DNA of 64,000 nucleotides from Streptomyces noursei (GCF_001646665.1 NZ_LWBU01000395.1:1-64000), one strand, 5' to 3'; shown: positions 16,423-29,592, numbered from the stretch's first letter. The notes: generated by a model not told the origin, from the letters alone. Numbers and translations are program-made.

Positions 16423-17977
16423 CCGGGGTGGCGAGTTCCGTGTGTGCGAGCTGCCCGGCGAGTTCCACCAGGTCCGTGCCCCTGAGCCGGGGCAGGGCGC
16501 AGCCCGCGAGCGTGCGGCAGGCGTCGCGCCAGGTCGCGGGCACCGCGTCGCCGCCGCTGAGCGCTCCGGTCAGGGCGCCCGCGAGGGCCGGCGCGGAGTC
16601 GGCGACCCGGGACAGGCAGGCGGCCGCCGGCACCGCCGCGGTGACCTCGCCGCGGGCCGCGGTGGTCAGGGCGAGGGCGACCGGGACGGTCTCGGCGGCG
16701 GCGATCCCGTAGCTGTAGACGTGGTCGACGATCTGGTGCTCCAGCAGCGGGACGAGCGCGAAGGCGCCGTCGGCGGTGCGGGCGAGCCCGGTGGCGTGCC
16801 GGGCGTTGCGGCCGATCTCGGTGGCGGGCGGCAGCTGGGCGAGGGCGGCGTCCACGGCGTCGTCGGCCGTCGCCCCGCCGAGCGCCGCGGCGACGGCGGC
16901 GGCCATGGCGCGGGCGCCGTGCACGCCGTCGCCGTCCTGGGTGTAGCGGGCGTCGAACTCGGCCAGTTCGGCGGCGGCGCGGGGGTCCCCCGGGTGGGCG
17001 ACCGCCAGGACGGCGGCGCGCACGCAGGCCGCGTCGTCGAAGTAGTGCGGGTTGTCGTGGCCGGTCGCGGGCGGGCGCAGACCGGTGGCGAGGTTGCCGA
17101 GGCCGGCGCGTACGGAGATGCGGGCACGCAGGGGCAGGACGGCCGACTCGACCTCGGGCGCGCGGTCGGACGCCGCGGCGATCTCGGCGGCCAGGGAGTT
17201 CCAGGCGAGGTCGACCGCCGCGCACAGGCGGCGGGCGGGCGGCAGGGAGCGGAACAGCTCCCCGGCCGCGGTGAGCAGGGTCTCGGCGGTGAACACCGCC
17301 CACTCGGCGTCGTCGGAGGGGCCGAGGCGCAGCGGCTCGGGCGGCTGGTTGAGGGCGATCGGGACGGGGAGGGTGGTGGTGGCGTTCTGCTCGGCGAAGG
17401 TGTCGAGTTCCCGGGTGAGGCGCCGGGTCCACTCGGGCATGCGGGCGGCGCGGTGCCGGGCGGCGGGCCACCCCGCGGCGTCCCCGGAGGCGAGGCCGAG
17501 CAGGAGGCCCTCGATGCGGCGGGGTGCGGACGCCGGGGTGGTGCGGGCCGTGCCCCTCGTGCCGGCGGGGCCGGTACGCCGTCCCTTGCGGGCGGGGAGG
17601 CCGCGGTCCTCGGCGGCGGGCGCGGCGCCCGGGGCGGCGGTGACGGGTGCGGTTGCCGGGGCGGGCGTGAGGCGGGGGGAGGGGGCGGGGGCGGTGCGCG
17701 GAGCGGTGGCGGCGGATGACGCGGGGTCCGGGGCGGGGTCCGGGGCGGTGGCCGGGGCGGGGCCCGGGGCGGCGGCGTGCTGCGCGGGCGGGCGGCCGGA
17801 GCCCCGCGTGCCGTCGCCGGCGGGGCCGTCCACCGGGCCGGGCGGGGCGGTGGCGCGGGCGGTACGACCGCTCCCGGCCGGGTGCGTCCCTCCCGGCGGG
17901 GGCGGGCCCTCCCGTCCGTGCGGTGCCTCGTCGGCGGGGGCTCCGGTCGGCGGGGCTTGCGGGGGCGTGGGCGGCAT
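16343..17977 (-). CDS. ADP-ribosylglycohydrolase-family protein with disordered N-terminus (paralogue B)
   Basis: A 544-residue protein. The first roughly 160 residues are Pro/Ala/Thr-rich low complexity with many short PAPATAP-like runs. The ARH fold starts at 'RRIEGLLLGLASGDAAGWPA'. The first metal motif is present as 'GPSDDAEWAVFTAETLL' (SDD). The second is decayed to 'SRVADSAPALAGALTGAL', where the family has G-x-D-x-D-(T/S): one Asp is replaced by Val. Metal binding and catalysis may therefore be weakened or lost. 'TQDGDGVHGARAMAAAVAAALG' is the central motif. The ATG at 17977 overlaps the upstream stop by one base (TGATG). Confidence 0.83.
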   Translation of the reverse strand: MPPTPPQAPPTGAPADEAPHGREGPPPPGGTHPAGSGRTARATAPPGPVDGPAGDGTRGSGRPPAQHAAAPGPAPATAPDPAPDPASSAATAPRTAPAPSPRLTPAPATAPVTAAPGAAPAAEDRGLPARKGRRTGPAGTRGTARTTPASAPRRIEGLLLGLASGDAAGWPAARHRAARMPEWTRRLTRELDTFAEQNATTTLPVPIALNQPPEPLRLGPSDDAEWAVFTAETLLTAAGELFRSLPPARRLCAAVDLAWNSLAAEIAAASDRAPEVESAVLPLRARISVRAGLGNLATGLRPPATGHDNPHYFDDAACVRAAVLAVAHPGDPRAAAELAEFDARYTQDGDGVHGARAMAAAVAAALGGATADDAVDAALAQLPPATEIGRNARHATGLARTADGAFALVPLLEHQIVDHVYSYGIAAAETVPVALALTTAARGEVTAAVPAAACLSRVADSAPALAGALTGALSGGDAVPATWRDACRTLAGCALPRLRGTDLVELAGQLAHTELATPGGQFRHDAETHTRGQDHRQPRRSSRR

Positions 17978-19014
17978 CAGGGGGCCTCCGTCTCGTCGTA
18001 CGGGGTGAGCAGCTCCGCGACGTCCAGCACGTGGTAGCCGCGCATCGAGGGCAGGCAGCTGCCGCGTACGGGGCCGATGGCGGCCGCCCAGTCCGCGGGG
18101 ATCGCCGTGGCGCCGGACATCGCGCCGGCCAGGGCGCCCGCCACGGCGGCGGTGGTGTCGGCGTCCCGCCCCATGTTGACCGCCGTCAGGACCGAGGTGA
18201 CGAAGTCGCCGCGGGCCGCCGCGAACGCGCCGAACGCCAGCCCCACGGCCTCCGGCGCCAGGTCCGTCCAGGGGTAGCCGCCGATGACCACGGCCGAACG
18301 GACCGCCCGCTCCCGCGCCAGCGGGTCGGGCTGGACGCGCTGCGCCGCCACCACCGCGCGGCGCATGGAGCGGGCCGTCCAGGAGTCCATCGGCACCACC
18401 GACAGCGCGGCCGCGATCACCGAGGCGGGTCCGGCGCCCGACATGGCCGCCGCCACGCCCGCCGCGACGGCCTGGCCCCCGTAGATGCCCTCGCCCTCGT
18501 GGCTGACCGTGCCGTCGATCGCGACCAGCCGCGCCGCCTCCGCCGGGCGGCCCGCCGCGAAGACGCCGAAGGGCGCCGCCCGCATGGCCAGCCCGTCGCT
18601 CCAGGCGTGCCGGTGCTGGGCCGAGATGGGGGCGGCCAGTCCGCGCCGGAGGTTCTCCAGCGTGCCGCGCTCGCTGAACCCGGCGCCGCGGAACGGGCCC
18701 TCGTCGAGGTCGGCGATCCACCGGTGCCAGGCCTTCTCGACCTGCGGGACGGTCAGCGCCGACCCGTGCCGGGCGAGCAGCAGCCCCGAGAAGATCGCGT
18801 ACTCGGTGTCGTCCGTGCCTGCCGGGTCCTCGCTGACGAAGCCCTCGATGCGGCCCCAGCGGCGGCGGATCTCCGAGGGCCGCATGTTCTCGGCCGGGGC
18901 CCCGAGCGCGTCACCGACGGCCAGCCCCAGCAGCGCCCCCCGCGCGCGGTCGAGCACTGTCGCCGCGTCGGCGCGAGCAGCGGGATCGCGGACGATCGGC
19001 TCCGTCGGCTCCAT
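17977..19014 (-). CDS. ADP-ribosylglycohydrolase-family protein (paralogue A, first gene of operon)
   Basis: A 345-residue protein with canonical ARH features: 'DRARGALLGLAVGDALGAPA', 'DPAGTDDTEYAIFSGLLLA' (TDDT metal ligands), 'SHEGEGIYGGQAVAAGVAAA', and 'NMGRDADTTAAVAGALAGAM' (DADT). The fold removes ADP-ribose or similar groups from proteins or small molecules. The ATG at 19014 is preceded by GGAAGGGCC. As the first gene of the seven-gene minus-strand operon its promoter must lie in 19015-19150. All seven genes overlap or abut, implying co-ordinate translation. Confidence 0.9.
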   Translation of the reverse strand: MEPTEPIVRDPAARADAATVLDRARGALLGLAVGDALGAPAENMRPSEIRRRWGRIEGFVSEDPAGTDDTEYAIFSGLLLARHGSALTVPQVEKAWHRWIADLDEGPFRGAGFSERGTLENLRRGLAAPISAQHRHAWSDGLAMRAAPFGVFAAGRPAEAARLVAIDGTVSHEGEGIYGGQAVAAGVAAAMSGAGPASVIAAALSVVPMDSWTARSMRRAVVAAQRVQPDPLARERAVRSAVVIGGYPWTDLAPEAVGLAFGAFAAARGDFVTSVLTAVNMGRDADTTAAVAGALAGAMSGATAIPADWAAAIGPVRGSCLPSMRGYHVLDVAELLTPYDETEAP

Positions 19015-19443
19015 CGGCGTGGCCCTTCCGTGCGCACCGATCCGATTCCTGGATGTGTGCCACGCCCGGCGTGCGGGTTGTCGGTGCGCACCGCGGTGTC
19101 ACCCGCCTGCCGCAGCCGCCCGGCGCGCATGTCCGGGGGCAGCCGGGGAGTTCCGCGAGCCGCCGGTGGGCGGGCCGGGCAGCGCTCCGGGCAGCGGGCG
19201 GGGAAGCAGGCGGCGAACCGGGCTCGGGACCACCCGGACGGAGCGGCCCAGGAGCGCCGGGGGAGTCCCCGTGGAACCGGATCGCGCCCCCGGAGGACAG
19301 GCCGGGATCCGCCGGGCCGGAGCGCCGGGTAAGTAAAGCCTGCCTTGCTGGCGCGCCCCTTACATGGCGCGTATTTTCGAAGGTGTCGGGGGGAGCGGGG
19401 TCATCCGGACCCGCTGCCGACACAAGGCGACAAGGGGATAGTT
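19015..19443. other. 429-nt divergent intergenic region
   Basis: This separates the ARH operon (minus) from the VIT-like transporter (plus). No gene was found. The left part (about 19020-19110) must hold the ARH operon promoter, but I see no convincing -35/-10 pair. The right part contains the iron-box-like site at 19330-19348. Confidence 0.5.
19330..19348. promoter_or_regulatory. Degenerate DmdR/IdeR-type iron box
   Basis: TAAGTAAAGCCTGCCTTGC matches the actinobacterial iron box TWAGGTWAGSCTWACCTWA at 12 of 19 positions, with the left half and the centre (AAGCCT) best. It lies 95 nt upstream of a predicted Fe/Mn transporter start, where iron control would make sense. Confidence 0.4.
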
Positions 19444-20172
19444 GTGTCCATCATCGAGACCGGGGCGACGCTTCACGAGGCGCACCGCGACAACCACACC
19501 CACCGCGACGTGAACGGCGGCTGGCTCCGCCCCGCCGTGTTCGGCGCGATGGACGGTCTCGTCTCCAACCTCGCCCTGATGACCGGTGTGGCGGGCGGCG
19601 CGGTGTCCCAGCAGACCATCGTGATCACCGGCCTGGCGGGGCTCGCGGCCGGCGCGTTCTCCATGGCCGCCGGCGAGTACACCTCCGTGGCCTCGCAGCG
19701 CGAGCTGGTGCAGGCGGAACTGGACGTGGAGCGGCACCAGTTGCGCAAGCACCCGGTGGACGAGATGGAGGAGCTGGCGGCGCTGTACGTGGCGCGCGGC
19801 GTCGAGCCGGCGCTCGCCCGCGAGGTCGCCATGCAGCTGTCGAGGGACCCGGAGCAGGCGCTGGAGATCCACGCCCGCGAGGAGCTGGGCATCGACCCCG
19901 ACGACCTGCCCTCGCCGGCGGTCGCGGCCCTGTCGTCCTTCGGGTCGTTCGCGCTGGGCGCGCTGCTGCCCGTCCTGCCCTACCTGCTGGGCGCCACCGC
20001 CCTGTGGCCGGCGGTGCTGCTCGCGCTGCTCGGGCTGTTCGCGTGCGGCGCCCTGGTGGCGCGGGTGACCGCACGCAGCTGGTGGTACAGCGGTCTGCGC
20101 CAGCTGGCCCTCGGCGGTGCGGCGGCGGCCGTCACCTACGGGCTGGGCGCCCTGTTCGGCGCGGCCGTCTGA
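19444..20172 (+). CDS. VIT1/CCC1-family iron/manganese transporter
   Basis: A 242-residue membrane protein. The first membrane segment carries the family signature 'RPAVFGAMDGLVSNLALMTGVAGG' and the second 'GLAGLAAGAFSMAAGEYTSVASQRE', with conserved Asp, Met and Glu residues along the transport path. A cytoplasmic helical insertion (about residues 85-150, rich in Glu and Arg) is the metal-binding domain seen in VIT proteins. Three further helices complete the fold. The start is taken as GTG 19444 with AAGGGG upstream; the frame is open further 5' without a better site. It probably exports Fe2+ or Mn2+ from the cytoplasm. An iron-box-like sequence upstream supports metal control. Confidence 0.88.
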   Translation: MSIIETGATLHEAHRDNHTHRDVNGGWLRPAVFGAMDGLVSNLALMTGVAGGAVSQQTIVITGLAGLAAGAFSMAAGEYTSVASQRELVQAELDVERHQLRKHPVDEMEELAALYVARGVEPALAREVAMQLSRDPEQALEIHAREELGIDPDDLPSPAVAALSSFGSFALGALLPVLPYLLGATALWPAVLLALLGLFACGALVARVTARSWWYSGLRQLALGGAAAAVTYGLGALFGAAV

Positions 20173-20195
20173 TCCGTACCGGATCGTCGCCGCTC

Positions 20196-20224
20196 AGCCC
20201 CCTCGACAGGCGATCGAGGGGGCT
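20196..20224 (+). terminator. Terminator of the VIT-like gene
   Basis: Perfect 11-bp arms AGCCCCCTCGA / TCGAGGGGGCT with a 7-nt loop, starting 23 nt after the stop codon at 20172. Confidence 0.85.
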
Positions 20225-20644
20225 TCGCCGTACCGTTGCCGTACCGTTGAGGAACCGACGAAGGTGTTGTGACGAACGTCCAATAGCTCTATCCGCCCTC
20301 CGATGAGACACTATGCAGCGCGGCACATAAGTAGCCGTAAACCGGCGGTTTCGAAGCCCTCACCACAGGGCATGAGCCGTAGACGCTGCGGGCAACGAAG
20401 CCCGGGCACCCCCACAGGTCACTGCGTGTCGATCTCCCGACGGTCCGTCCGCCTGTCAGGCTTGTGAAACCCCGCCGCCATCAGCGGTGTCCGCATGTTG
20501 GAACGAGCTTTCCGCTTTTCGAGAAGCACTCCATCATGTAACCTGCACGAAATTTTGCGGAGGGCCAACGTCGTCCCTCTGGTACTCGCACTCCCGGACC
20601 TCCTCCGGGAGATGCCCCCAGCCACGACGACGACGGGAGAGCCG
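20225..20644 (+). promoter_or_regulatory. gltB promoter/leader region
   Basis: A 420-nt gene-free region with lower GC content than its surroundings, containing AT-rich blocks around 20280-20340 and 20490-20560. No reading frame here looks coding. It must hold the gltBD promoter(s), but I cannot assign a -35/-10 with confidence. A GlnR-like site is listed separately. Confidence 0.5.
20538..20553 (+). promoter_or_regulatory. GlnR-like binding site
   Basis: GTAAC-CTGCAC-GAAAT matches the actinobacterial GlnR box GTnAC-n6-GaAAc in both half sites (9 of 10 defined positions). It is 92 nt upstream of the gltB start, so nitrogen control of GOGAT is plausible. Confidence 0.45.
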
Positions 20645-25199
<4,555 letters not shown>

Positions 25200-25207
<8 letters not shown>

Positions 25208-26660
25208 CCCCAAGGGCTTCCTGACCACCGGGCGCGAGGTCGCCAAGACCCGTCCCGTGGCCGAGCGCGTCAAGGACTGGAACGAGGTCTACGTCCCCGG
25301 CTCCCTGCTGCCGATCATCAGCAAGCAGGCCGGCCGGTGCATGGACTGCGGCATCCCGTTCTGCCACAACGGCTGTCCGCTGGGGAACCTGATCCCCGAG
25401 TGGAACGACTACGCCTACCGCGAGGACTGGTCCGCCGCGTCCGAGCGGCTGCACGCCACGAACAACTTCCCCGAGTTCACCGGGCGGCTGTGCCCCGCGC
25501 CCTGCGAGGCGGCGTGCGTGCTGGGCATCAACCAGCCCGCCGTCACCATCAAGAACGTCGAGGTCTCGATCATCGACAAGGCGTGGGACTCCGGTGACGT
25601 CACCCCGCAGCCGCCGGAGCGGCTGTCCGGCAAGACCGTCGCCGTCATCGGCTCCGGCCCGGCCGGCCTCGCCGCCGCGCAGCAGCTGACCCGCGCCGGC
25701 CACACGGTCGCCGTGTACGAGCGGGCCGACCGCATCGGCGGCCTGCTGCGGTACGGCATCCCCGAGTTCAAGATGGAGAAGGTGCACATCAACCGGCGCA
25801 TCGAGCAGATGCGCGCGGAGGGCACCAAGTTCCGCACCGAGATCGAGATCGGCGTCGACATCGACGCCGCGAAGCTGCGCAGGCGGTACGACGCGGTCGT
25901 CATCGCCGCCGGTGCCACCGTCTCGCGCGACCTGCCGGTCCCGGGCCGGGAGCTCAAGGGCATCCACTTCGCCATGGAGTACCTGCCGCTCGCCAACAAG
26001 GTGCAGGAGGGCGACTTCGTGGCGCCCCCCATCACCGCGGAGGGCAAGCACGTCGTCGTCATCGGCGGCGGCGACACCGGCGCGGACTGCGTGGGCACCG
26101 CCCACCGCCAGGGCGCGGCCTCCGTCACGCAGCTGGAGATCATGCCGCGGCCGGGCGAGGAGCGGAACGCGAACCAGCCGTGGCCGACCTTCCCCATGCT
26201 GTACAAGGTCACCTCGGCGCACGAGGAGGGCGGCGAGCGGGTCTACTCCGTCTCCACCACCCACTTCGAGGGCGACGAGGACGGCAACGTCCAGTTCCTC
26301 CACCTCGTCGAGGTCGAGTTCAAGGACGGCAAGCTGGAGCAGAAGCCCGGCACCGAGCGGAAGATCCCGGCCCAGCTGGTCACCCTCGCCATGGGCTTCA
26401 CCGGCACCGACCAGGCCAACGGCCTGGTGCAGCAGTTCGGCCTGGAGCTCGACGAGCGCGGCAACATCGCCCGCGACGCCGACTTCGCGACCAACGTCGA
26501 CGGCGTGTTCGTCGCCGGTGACGCCGGCCGCGGCCAGTCGCTGATCGTCTGGGCCATCGCCGAGGGCCGCTCCGCGGCGCGCGGCGTGGACCGCTACCTG
26601 ACGGGCGCCAGCGAGCTGCCGGCCCCGATCCGCCCGACGGACCGCGCGCTCACGGTCTGA
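25200..26660 (+). CDS. gltD: Glutamate synthase small chain
   Basis: A 486-residue beta subunit that takes electrons from NADPH and passes them to GltB. The N-terminal cysteine clusters for the two 4Fe-4S centres are '[17 protein letters not shown]' and '[12 protein letters not shown]'. The FAD-binding '[21 protein letters not shown]' and the NADPH-binding '[22 protein letters not shown]' follow. '[20 protein letters not shown]' is the closing FAD motif. The ATG at 25200 overlaps the gltB end by eight bases, the normal gltBD arrangement that keeps the subunits in step. A long hairpin follows. Confidence 0.97.
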
Positions 26661-26667
26661 CGCCCCG

Positions 26668-26714
26668 CCGGCCGGGCGGTCGCCGCGGGGACACCCGCGA
26701 GCCGCCCCGGCCGG
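26668..26714 (+). terminator. Terminator after gltBD
   Basis: A long, GC-rich, imperfect inverted repeat. The left arm begins CCGGCCGGGCGG and the right arm ends GCCCCGGCCGG, around a short loop near 26690. It starts eight bases after the gltD stop. Confidence 0.7.
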
Positions 26715-27113
26715 CACGGCTCCCGGAGCCGGGCGCACCGTGCAGGGAGCCCGCCCGTCCGCCACCGCGCCAGGTGCCCGGCCGGGCGCCCGCGAACAGG
26801 TCTCCCCTCCACGGGCCGGGAGCACCCCCCGTCCGGGCGGGGCTCCCGTGGCACCGGGGCGGGGGCGGGCGCGGTAGAGTCGGGGTGCCGAGAACCGGCC
26901 GGCCCGCACGGGCCCGGCGGCTCGGACCCCTCAGACGTCCCGTACAACGGCGTGCGGAACACAGCAGCGCCTGCCGTGTCCCCGACCGGACCTTCGGCAG
27001 GCGCTGCGCCATGTCCGGCGCGCGCGGTGCCGGTGTGCGCGTCGCATGCGCCCTGTCGGGCGCGGGCCCGCTTCTCTACGATCGGTTCTCCGATCGGGGG
27101 AGGGGGAGTGCCC
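26715..27113. other. Intergenic region with two hairpins before the 2-TM gene
   Basis: No gene was seen. A perfect 13-bp inverted repeat (26964-26976 / 26995-27007, 18-nt loop) and a smaller palindrome CGATCGG-TTCT-CCGATCG (27079-27096) precede the next gene. A TACGAT hexamer at 27077-27082 could be a -10 that overlaps the small palindrome, which would then be well placed as an operator. Confidence 0.45.
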
Positions 27114-28079
27114 ATGGCGTCGTCGGCGCGGACGAACCGCACGAACCGGCTGGAGGCCGCGGTCGCCTTCTGCCTGCGCAACTTCGAAGTGGTCTTCGCG
27201 GCCGGCATCGGCCTCACCGTCGGCATCCTCGACATCTTCGGCGACCGGCTCATCGAGTCGGACTTCGCCTCCGGCGCCACCCTCGTGGTCCTCGGCGCCC
27301 TCGCCGTCGGCTCGCTCTCCGAGCGCACCCGCCGCCCGCACGCCATCCAGGAGGCCATGGCCGGCACCCGCCGCGCCATCGAGGACCTCACCATGGTCCG
27401 CTCCCTCGCCGGCAACGAGGTCCGGGAAGCGCTCCGCGAAGCCCGCCAGGGCACCAACATCTGGTACTTCAAGGGCGGCACCGGCACCTACCTCCGGGCC
27501 GTCACGCTCCCGCAGTGCGTACGCGCCGCCAAGGAGAACCGCTCCCAGCTCAACGTCAAGATCGAGATACTGAACCCGGCGGACGAACGGGCCTGCAACG
27601 CCTACGCCCAGTTCCGCCGGATGTTCTCCGGCACCCGCCCCCACAACGCCGACCTGTGGACCGCCGACCGCACCCGCAAGGAGTCGTACGCGACCGTCCT
27701 CGCCGCCTGCTGGTTCCGCATGCAGCTGAGCACGCTCGACATCAGCGTCCACCTGTCGTCGACCGTGCCGACCCTCCGCTTCGACCTGTCGGACTCCGGC
27801 CTGATCATCACCCAGGACGACCCCTCGCGGGTCAACCTCCTGGTCAGACGCGGACAGCCGCTGTACGACTACTACCTGACCGAGCTGCACCAGAGCCGCG
27901 AGCAGGCCACCACGCTGGACCTGCGCGACGCCACCCTGCTCAGCCTGTCCCCGACCGTCGACGAGGTGCGCGCCCTGTTCGACGCGCTGGCGCTGCCGCT
28001 GCCCCGGACCTTCACCGACGCCGACGTGGGCGAAGTCATCGCCAAGGCCCTGCACGCAGAGGACCCCTACGGGAGGTGA
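27114..28079 (+). CDS. Uncharacterised protein with two N-terminal membrane helices
   Basis: A 321-residue protein. Two hydrophobic segments ('VVFAAGIGLTVGILDIFG' at about 24-42 and 'GATLVVLGALAVGSL' at about 51-67) would anchor it with both ends in the cytoplasm. The remaining 250 residues are soluble and well ordered, with 'GTNIWYFKGGTGTYLRAVTL', 'VKIEILNPADERACNAYAQF', 'TLRFDLSDSGLIITQDDPSR' and 'YDYYLTEL' as striking segments. I recognise this layout from actinobacterial hypothetical proteins but cannot assign a function. It vaguely recalls HKD-less phospholipase-D-like folds; that is only an impression. The ATG at 27114 follows GGGAGGGGGAG. The next gene begins 10 nt downstream, so they are probably co-transcribed. 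Confidence 0.75.
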   Translation: MASSARTNRTNRLEAAVAFCLRNFEVVFAAGIGLTVGILDIFGDRLIESDFASGATLVVLGALAVGSLSERTRRPHAIQEAMAGTRRAIEDLTMVRSLAGNEVREALREARQGTNIWYFKGGTGTYLRAVTLPQCVRAAKENRSQLNVKIEILNPADERACNAYAQFRRMFSGTRPHNADLWTADRTRKESYATVLAACWFRMQLSTLDISVHLSSTVPTLRFDLSDSGLIITQDDPSRVNLLVRRGQPLYDYYLTELHQSREQATTLDLRDATLLSLSPTVDEVRALFDALALPLPRTFTDADVGEVIAKALHAEDPYGR

Positions 28080-28089
28080 ACCGCCGGCC

Positions 28090-29556
28090 ATGGACGCCCC
28101 CGACGACCCGATGCGCGCCCACGTCGACACCTTCGTACCGGTCCTCGAGGAGATCGCCGCGGGCAAGCGGGACCTGCCCGCCGTCCGCCATCCGCTGGGC
28201 TTCCTGTGCCTGCCGCTGCTCAGGGAGGGCGCCGACGGCGTCTGCCTCCACCTCTTCGGCGCCGGCCGCCCCACCGCCGAGGTCCCCCCGCTCCACGCCC
28301 ACAGCTGGGAACTGCGCAGCCACGTCCTGTACGGCGAGGTCGGCAACGTACGGGTGCGGGTCCGGGACGACGCCGACACCCCCACCCACCGCGTCTTCGA
28401 GGTGCACAGCGGCGCCGACGGCGTGGACGAGATACGGCCCACCTCCCGGCTGGTGCGCGGCGAGGAGGGCCCCGTCCGCACCAGCCCGGCGGGCGAGACG
28501 TACGCGCTCGGCGCGGGCGAGTTCCACACCACCGTGGTGACACCGGGCCGTTCCGCCGCCACCCTCGTCCTGGGACGGTCCCTGCCCGGCGGACGGGACC
28601 TCTCGCTCGGCCCGCTCGACGGGCGGCCCCGCCGCACGGTCCGCCGGCTGTACGGACCGAGGCCACCGTCCGTGCCGTGCGCACGGCCCTGGGGAGGATC
28701 CATGCACAACGCCGCGCCTGACACCGCCCGCCGCCCCCCGTTCACGGCCGAGCGCCGGGTCGCCGTCGCCGCTGCCGAGGCGACCGGACGGCTGCTGCGG
28801 GGCCACTTCGCCGACGCCAGGGCCGTACGCACCAAGGGAGCGCACGGCGACGTCGTCACCGACCTCGACCTGGCGGCCGAGGAGCTGATCCTCACCCGGC
28901 TGCGGCGGCACTTCCCGCGGGACCGGATCCTCTCCGAGGAGGCCGGGCTGCTGGACACCGGCAGCGGCCGCACCTGGCTGGTCGACCCGCTGGACGGCAG
29001 CAACAACGTGGCGATCGGGCTGCCCGCGTACGTCGTCGGCATCGGCCTGTGCGTCGGGGACACCCCGGTCGTCGGCGTCGTCCACGAGCCGGTCACCGGC
29101 CGCACCTGGCACGCCGTCACCGGACAGGGCGCCCACGACGACGACGGTACGCGGCTGCGCGGCCCGCACAGCCGCCTCCCCGGCCCCGGGCCCGTGCTCG
29201 CCTGGACCCAGGGCCACGCCGTGGACCGCGCCGACCGCACCGCGGCCGCCCTGCGCGGCACCCTGGAGCGGCGCTGCCGGCGCGTCCTGCAACTGTGGGC
29301 CCCGCTGCTGGGCTGGAGCCTCCTCGCGCGGGGCACCATCGACGGGTTCGTCGGCTACCGCGCCGAGGGCGTCGACCTGCCCCCCGGGGCACTGCTCGCC
29401 GCCGAGGCCGGCGCGGAGCTGCGCACCCTGCGCGGCGCGCCCTTCCGGCCCCGCTTCAGCGGCCCCGACTCCGGGCGCAGCTTCGTCGCCGCCCGGGCCG
29501 AGACCCTCGGCTACGTCCTCGAAGAGGTCGCCGCGGCGCTCCGGACGACCACCTGA
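28090..29556 (+). CDS. Fusion of a cupin-like domain and an inositol-monophosphatase-family domain
   Basis: One uninterrupted 488-codon frame. Residues 1-200 look like a cupin or cysteine-dioxygenase-type metal site ('PPLHAHSWELRSHVLYGEVG', with His69, His71 and His78, and a later 'GAGEFHTTVV'). Residues 215-488 are an FIG/IMPase fold: 'TKGAHGDVVTDLDLAAEELI', 'ILSEEAG', the metal motif 'WLVDPLDGSNNVAIGLPAYV' (D299, D302; Ser in place of the usual Thr) and 'GVDLPPGALLAAEAGAE'. In IMPase the later motif is normally WDxAAG; here the W-D is replaced (VDLPPG). An in-frame ATG at 28702 (residue 205) has a good GGGGAGGA site, so a separate phosphatase product is possible. The function is probably a phosphatase for a sugar or nucleotide phosphate. 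Confidence 0.75.
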   Translation: MDAPDDPMRAHVDTFVPVLEEIAAGKRDLPAVRHPLGFLCLPLLREGADGVCLHLFGAGRPTAEVPPLHAHSWELRSHVLYGEVGNVRVRVRDDADTPTHRVFEVHSGADGVDEIRPTSRLVRGEEGPVRTSPAGETYALGAGEFHTTVVTPGRSAATLVLGRSLPGGRDLSLGPLDGRPRRTVRRLYGPRPPSVPCARPWGGSMHNAAPDTARRPPFTAERRVAVAAAEATGRLLRGHFADARAVRTKGAHGDVVTDLDLAAEELILTRLRRHFPRDRILSEEAGLLDTGSGRTWLVDPLDGSNNVAIGLPAYVVGIGLCVGDTPVVGVVHEPVTGRTWHAVTGQGAHDDDGTRLRGPHSRLPGPGPVLAWTQGHAVDRADRTAAALRGTLERRCRRVLQLWAPLLGWSLLARGTIDGFVGYRAEGVDLPPGALLAAEAGAELRTLRGAPFRPRFSGPDSGRSFVAARAETLGYVLEEVAAALRTTT

Positions 29557-29592
29557 CCGCCACGCCACGGCTCCACCGGGGCGTCCCGGCCG

